From: Saururus chinensis
Taxonomy: Eukaryota; Streptophyta; Magnoliopsida; Piperales; Saururaceae
NCBI GenBank assembly: GCA_035235625.1
Contig: CP141140.1
Span: forward strand, 57,617,152-57,681,151
DNA length: 64,000 bases
Direction of reading: 5' to 3'
The notes under the pieces were generated by a model. It made no database searches. It saw nothing but the letters and a program-made list of their open reading frames with translations, and was not told the origin of the DNA. The position numbers and the translations under genes are program-made. Of this stretch, positions 58,371 to 64,000 are shown in pieces. How positions within the stretch are numbered: the first letter of the stretch is position 1; every line of letters begins with the position of its first letter.

Positions 58371-58669
58371 CATTGATAATTGTGATCACTTAGATAACCC
58401 TAAGAATTTTAAATTATAAAATAAATTTACCTAAATACACATAGCTAGTATATTTTCATGATATTAGTTAATATATATAAAATATATTATTATCTTCTAA
58501 CCATACCTTACACAAGTTGGATAAGATCGCGTCTAGCTGGAGTCCATCCATGACCAAGGCCCGTAACCGCTTTGAACATGGTACATAAAAGCACTCCAAT
58601 TTTTTTATACAGCTTCTTCTTATATACCCTTTTTAGAGTAAGATGTGAACCAATCACAAAGATAGTGAG
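58371..58669. other. Short AT-rich spacer between two LTR elements
   Basis: No feature recognised beyond the GAGAG target duplication of the Copia element at its end (58670-58674). Confidence 0.5.
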
Positions 58670-58674
58670 GAGAG

Positions 58675-58907
58675 TGTTAACAGACTCTTCTCATATTTGA
58701 CTGAGTCTCTCTCACGATCTCCTGTATCTCTCACACTCTCTCACGATCTCCTGTATCTCTCACACTCATCAGCATCAGCAGTTACAACTGTATATGATGT
58801 ATCTTCTCTTTATATACCATGTAATCACTTCACTGTAATTTTGTCCAAGATAGTTAATACAACAGATTTCTCTTCTCGTCATCATCTCTTCTCCTCTGTT
58901 TTCTACA
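58675..58907 (+). repeat. Left LTR of the Copia element
   Basis: TG...CA ends. Near its start it has an internal short duplication (CACGATCTCCTGTATCTCTC twice) that the right LTR lacks. It contains a TATA-like TTTATATACC. Confidence 0.9.
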
Positions 58908-58931
58908 TGGTATTGGAGCCTGGTCCATTCC

Positions 58932-60044
58932 ATGGCCTCCTCCTCAGCCACTTCTGCCTCTGACAAACAGTCACCTACTCACTCAAACATTCTACCCACC
59001 ACACCCTCATATCTCCCTTATCATCAAATCCAATCCCTCATTTCTACAAAATTGGACACCACCAATTATCTCTTCTGGAAAACTCAGTTCCTCACCATTG
59101 TCCACAGCCATGATGTAGCCAGCTTCCTAATACTCGATTCCCCCCCACCTCCGGCCACCACCCAATCTGCAGATGGAACCACCCAAAGCAATCCCGCATA
59201 TTCCCACTGGTTCCGTACTGATAACCTCATAAAGACATGGCTTTTTGCCACAATCTCCAAGGAGGTTGCCGCCTATATCATCCAATGTAACACTGCAGCA
59301 GAAATCTGGACCTCCCTCGATCGGATATTCTCCGCTCAGTCTCATGCCCGTCTTCAACTTCTTCGTCACAAATTGCACAATACAAAGAAACAAGATCGCA
59401 GCATCACTAACTTCGTTGCTCTCCTCAAAAGTGTTGCCCACTCTCTCGCACTCATCGGACATCCAATGTCGGATTCGGATCTCATCTCTCACACCCTCTC
59501 CGGCTTACCTTCCGATTATGAGAATTTTCGCATAGCAATCTCTGTCCGCTCCACCAGCATCTCTTACGATGACTTCTTTGTATTGCTGCTAGCTCATGAG
59601 TCACGCCTGGAAGAGCTTAACTCCTCATATGCTGGTCTGCTACCTTCTCCTCCCACGGCACTATTTACCTCCACGACCTGCTTCCCCCACTCTTTTCAGC
59701 GTGGTGGACCACGACCCCTGCGAGGCCAACCTCGCGACAGAGGTCGCACCAACATCTGCTTCCCCTTTCATGTCCCCCGACCCTATCAGGTTTCTTCCTA
59801 TGCTCCACCATGGTTAGCCCCTTCCATCCACAGCATAGGGGTTATATGCCAGATTTGTGAAGGCTTAGGACATGCAGCAGATCATTGCAAATTCCGTCAC
59901 ATGAGCGACTACTCTACTCCTACCGTAGCTCCACCCTTTGCCGGCCACACTCTTACATTGCCACAACAATGGGTCACCAACACAGGAGCCACACAACACA
60001 TGGTGGCCGACCAGACTTTGCTTCACGACTCCACACCCTACTAG
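58932..60044 (+). pseudogene. Copia gag-protease part
   Basis: Gag of the UBN2 type with TNYLFWKTQF near the start and a CCHC zinc knuckle (CQICEGLGHAADHC), followed by the protease start region. Part of the fossil Copia element; individual lesions are not listed. Confidence 0.85.
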
Positions 60045-60485
60045 GGTTCTAAGCATGTCGTCAATGGTAATGGCTCCACCTCCAACATTACACAAATTGG
60101 TAACTCTTCTATATCTATACCCCACAAATCTTTCAACCTTCAAAATGTTCTTGTGCCCTCATTGTCTACCAATTTGTTGTCTGTCTCTCAGTTTACCAAG
60201 GAAAATAACTACTACTTTGAATTTCATAAATGGGGTTTCCTAATCAAAGATGCATCCACTCAACAAGTTCTTCTTCACGGTCCAGTTAAAGATCACCTTT
60301 ATCACATTCCTCACGGTCCTCAGCCTTCCTCTCCACAAGTTTGGCATACAAGACGTACACCCATGGATCTCTGGCATGTTTGACTTGGTCATGCATCTTT
60401 TGAAGTTATCTCTGTCCTTCGTCGTAGGCGTTTAATTTCCAATGTATCTCCGTGTAATTTCAGTTTTTGTACAAGTTGTGCAATA

Positions 60486-63182
60486 ATGAAAAGTTCTCGT
60501 CTTCCATTTCCACACAGCAGCTTCTTGTCCACAAAATCACTCGAGTTAATTTATTCCGATGTTTGGGGGCCTTCTCCCATCACATCAGTAAATGGGTACC
60601 GATATTATGTTGTCTTCATCGATAGTTTTTCTCGTTACTCCTGCCTTTTTCCTATCACCCATAAATCCGATGTTTTTCAAGTTTTCAAACTTTTTCATCA
60701 TACCATTGAAAAACAATTAAACCATAAAATCATAAACTTTCAAAGTGATAATGGCGGTGAATTTTGCAACCATCCCTTTTCCAATTATCTTCGTTCTCAT
60801 GGTATTCATCACCGCCTGAGTTGTCCCTATACCCCCCAACAAAATGGAACTGCAGAACGGAAACATCGTCATATAGTAGAGCTCGGCCTCTCTATGTTGC
60901 ACTACTCCTCTGTTCCTAATTCTCTCTGGCCAAATGCTTTCCTCACAGCCGTCTACCTCAGAAATAGACTTCCCTCCTCCACTCTCAACTTTGATTCCCC
61001 CTTCTATCGCCTATTTTCCCACCATCCCAATTATGAGCATTTGAAAACCTTTGGGTGCTCCTACTTCCCATATCCCCATCCCTTTAATTCTCACAAACTC
61101 CAGCCCCGTTCCACACGCTGTGTTTTTATTGGGTATTCACCCCAACACAAGGCATACAAGTGTCTCAACCCTACCTCTGGCCAAGTTTATATTTGTCGCG
61201 ATGTTCATTTTAATGAGCTTGAATTTCCATACAAGCTGCCCTCCATATTTAGCACCCCACCGGTCCCACCAACACCCATTATTCTACCTGCTCCACTTCA
61301 ACACTCAGCAATTCCCATTACCAGCCAAGTCTTGCCTCATTCCCCCTCACGTCTTAATTCTTCTCCAATTCCAATGCATGCACCCACCACCACTTCCCCA
61401 ATAACCAACTCTCCCATTATCATTCCCCACTACAATGACGTTCCCACCACCCCGATCAACAACATCCCAGCCTCCCCCCAAAATCCATCTCTCTCTACCA
61501 ATCCGCACTGCCCACCCTTCACTAATCCCCAACGCACCCACCCAATGGTCACTCGTCTCCAAGATGGAACGTGGAAACCAAAGCTTTTACTAACAACATC
61601 TTCTAGTTCTCATCTGCAGGTTCTTACCACATTCTGTCAGGCTTCAAAAATCCCCGCCTGGTTGCAAGCCATGCAAGCTGAATACACAACCCTTCTCTCA
61701 AACAACACTTGGGTTCTTGTCCCACCACTGCCACATCGCACGATCGTCAGAAACAAGTGGGTCTTCAAAATAAAACAAAATTCTGATGGCACCATCGAGC
61801 GTTATAAAGCACGCCTAGTTGCCAAGGGTTTTCATCAAGAGTATGGCTTGGATTACAACGAGACGTTCTCTCCTGTCATCAAGCCGACCACATTGCGCAT
61901 TGTGCTCAGCCTCGCCGTTACCTTCAACTGGCCCATACAACAACTTGATGTTGCCAATGCATTCCTACACAGAAACCTCCAAGAAGATATTTATATGGAT
62001 CAACCACCTGGATTTCGGCACCCACAATTTCCTACGTATGTATGCAAGTTACAAAAGGCACTCTACGGCCTAAAACAGGCACCACGAGCCTGGTTTGCAA
62101 AGTTCAGCAACTTCCTCCTCTCCTTTGGCTTCCAAAGTAGTCGTGCAGATTGCTCCCTTTTCATTCACCGTTCCCCACAAGGTGTTATCCTGTTGCTTCT
62201 CTATGTTGACGATATTCTAATTACAGGTAGCAACTCTACTTTCATTCCTGGCCTACTTCACCAACTTCATTCACAATTTTCCATGCGAAATCTTGGTGAC
62301 CTGAAATATTTTCTCGGCCTCGAGTTCCTGCGTACACCCAGTGGTCTTCACATTAGCCAACCCAAATACGCTGCCTCCATCTTAAAATTAGCCAACCTTG
62401 AACACTGTCAACTTGCCCCCACACCTTTCACCACTAAAACTACACCTGATCCCGACCACCCACTCCCCAACCCAACCCTCTACAGCCAGCTTGTTGGCAG
62501 CCTCCAATACCTCACATTCACTCGTCCGGATATATCATTCAGTGTAGCCAAAGTTTGCCAAAAGATGCATGCTCCCACAAATAAAGACCTCATTGCAGCA
62601 AAACGAATCCTCAGATACGTCAAGGGCACACTCCACCATGGTCTCACCTTCACACCGTCACCTTGCCTCAATCTCCATGGCTTTTCCGACACGGACTGGG
62701 CAGGAGATCATCTTGACAGGCGTTCAACAACCGGTAATTGCTTCTTCCTGGGAGACAACATTATATCATGGCAGGCAAAGAAACAACCTACTATATCTAG
62801 ATCCAGCACTAAAGCTGAATACAGGTCCCTTGCTACTGCCTCAGCTGAAATGATCTGGATTGAATATGTTCTTCAAGAAATTGGAATCCAACTCTCAGGC
62901 ACACCATCTCTCTTCTGTGACAACCTCAGTGCTACCTATTTAGCCAAAAATCAGGTCTTTCATGCACGATCAAAACACATTGAATTGGACCATCATTTTG
63001 TCCGTGAACGCATTCAACTTCAGCGACTACACCTACACTATGTTTCAACGGATCATCAGCCTGCAGATTTACTCACCAAAGGCATGTCCACTTCTCGCCA
63101 TGCTATGCTAACATCCAAGCTAAAGCTCGCTCCACCATCTTCAACTTGCGGGGGGCTGTTAACAGACTCTTCTCATATTTGA
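60486..63182 (+). pseudogene. Copia integrase, reverse transcriptase and RNase H part
   Basis: Integrase core with SDVWGPSP and FQSDNGGEF, CPYTPQQNGTAERKHR, a Pro-rich spacer, reverse transcriptase with LYVDDILITG, and RNase H with TRPDISFSV, DTDWAGD and SSTKAEYRSLA. The order integrase before reverse transcriptase defines Copia/Ty1. A long open stretch remains, so the element is young compared with its neighbours. Confidence 0.9.
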
Positions 63183-63988
63183 CTGAGTCTCTCTCATGAT
63201 CTCCTGTATCTCTCACACTCATCAGCAGTTACAACTGTATATGATATATCTTCCCTTTATATACCATGTAATCACTGTTGGTTTTGACGTGATATAAAAG
63301 TAGGCTGGTGTTGATCCGTTCGAACGCCCTGTCGCCCGTTCGAACGGGGTCGGCCTAACGGATTTCGAAAAAAAATCAGTCGCGATGATTTACGCGACGA
63401 TTAAAAGGAGAGCCGTTTCGGCTTCGGGATTTAAACACGGACTTATCATTATTCTTCAACGGGACGAACAGAGACTTTTAACAGAGAGAAAACAAGAGAC
63501 GCTCTTTCTTTTTTTGATTGATCTTTTCTCTGGTTTTTTTCGAAGAGAAAATTCCTGAAAATCACTCCCTCTATTCACTCTGGATTTCTGAGTTCTTCAC
63601 TGAGCAGTAGAGTCTACCCCGATTGAGATCCTGCCTGTTTGAGTGGAAGTGCACCTTCAAACGGGCTGTGTGGTTCGTTGTATCTCAGGAATGAAACGCT
63701 CTGGAACGCCTGTACACAGAGGGCAGCGTATCTATTTCAAGGTCAGCGAGTATCGCACCTCGAACCTGGTTCATAAATTTCTCCTCTTTCTGGTTTTTAA
63801 TTTATATACATATATATATTTGAGGATATATATTTATGTGTGATGATTTACATGTTATTGTGATTTGTATTCAATCTGCACAATATTTTGTAGTAACCAC
63901 AACAATCACTTCATTGTAATTTTATCCAAGATAATTAATACAACATATTTCTTTTCTCGTCATCATCTCTTCTCCTCTATTTTCTACA
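63157..63988 (+). repeat. Right LTR of the Copia element, split by a nested solo LTR
   Basis: The LTR lies in 63157-63275 and 63905-63988, counting the duplicated ATCAC. It matches the left LTR on both sides of the insertion. Confidence 0.9.
63276..63904. mobile_element. Solo LTR of another family nested in the Copia right LTR
   Basis: 629 bp with ends TGTTGGTTTTGACG and AACCACAACA (TGTTG...CAACA) and a 5-bp target duplication ATCAC at 63271-63275 and 63905-63909. It has GATATAAAAG as a possible TATA box and TTCGAACG repeats near the start. No internal domain, so it is probably left by recombination between two LTRs. Necessarily younger than the Copia insertion. Confidence 0.85.
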
Positions 63989-64000
63989 GAGAGTCGGTCT

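Larger units (their letters stand above)
58675..63988 (+). mobile_element. Copia LTR retrotransposon, nearly full length
   Basis: The 233-bp left LTR (58675-58907) starts TGTTAACAG and ends TTCTACA, followed by the primer site TGGTATTGGAGCC. The purine tract TGCGGGGGGC precedes the right LTR (63157-63988, including a nested insertion). A perfect 5-bp target duplication GAGAG lies at 58670-58674 and 63989-63993. The order gag, protease, integrase, reverse transcriptase, RNase H is that of Copia. By eye the LTRs differ at about 9 of 198 alignable bases plus indels in the left one, suggesting insertion within the last few million years under usual plant rates. It looks largely whole but carries a few breaks, so it is treated as a fossil. 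Confidence 0.92.

Overview
The window is nuclear DNA of a flowering plant, probably a non-grass (eudicot or magnoliid) species. The signs are LYK4/LYK5-type LysM receptor genes, introns with canonical plant splice sites, AT-rich intergenic DNA, and CACTA, Copia, Stowaway-like and hAT-like repeats. There are few host genes and many transposon-derived stretches. I could run no database searches, so family names come from protein motifs read by eye.

Layout. 0-10 kb is a chitin-receptor-like cluster. A LYK4/LYK5-type gene cut by the window edge (+) faces a complete LYK5-like gene (-) tail to tail. The same pair recurs at 7.2-10 kb, but there the plus-strand partner is only a decayed 3' fragment. 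A three-copy tandem repeat of about 510 bp lies between the pairs. 10.6-29.1 kb is gene-poor. It holds a diverged tandem duplication of about 3.4 kb, a third partial copy at 26.5-29.1 kb, several LTR-like modules and a long inverted repeat. 29.8-38.5 kb is a nine-exon PhoD-type phosphatase gene (-), rebuilt here exon by exon to 457 codons; its introns hold a SINE-like, a TRIM-like, a LINE-like and a hAT-like insertion.

39.5-49.5 kb is a CACTA DNA transposon of about 10 kb with palindromic AGCGGCGC subterminal repeats. It carries a decayed TNPA-like gene. Downstream on the same strand it carries captured genomic pieces, introns included, of a mitochondrial NAD-malic enzyme gene and of the THO-complex subunit THO2. 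49.5-52.9 kb is mostly unassigned. 52.9-53.5 kb is a single-exon calmodulin-like gene (CML41 type). 55.4-58.4 kb is an old LTR-flanked non-autonomous element with fragments that look like host genes (a GRP23-type PPR gene and a U-box PUB gene). 58.7-64 kb is an almost full-length Copia retrotransposon with a perfect 5-bp target duplication. A 629-bp solo LTR of another family, with its own 5-bp target duplication, sits inside its right LTR.

The most unusual content is two different elements, one DNA transposon and one LTR derivative, that independently hold host gene fragments within 20 kb. In the CACTA element the captured exons still have open, phase-compatible reading frames and canonical splice sites.
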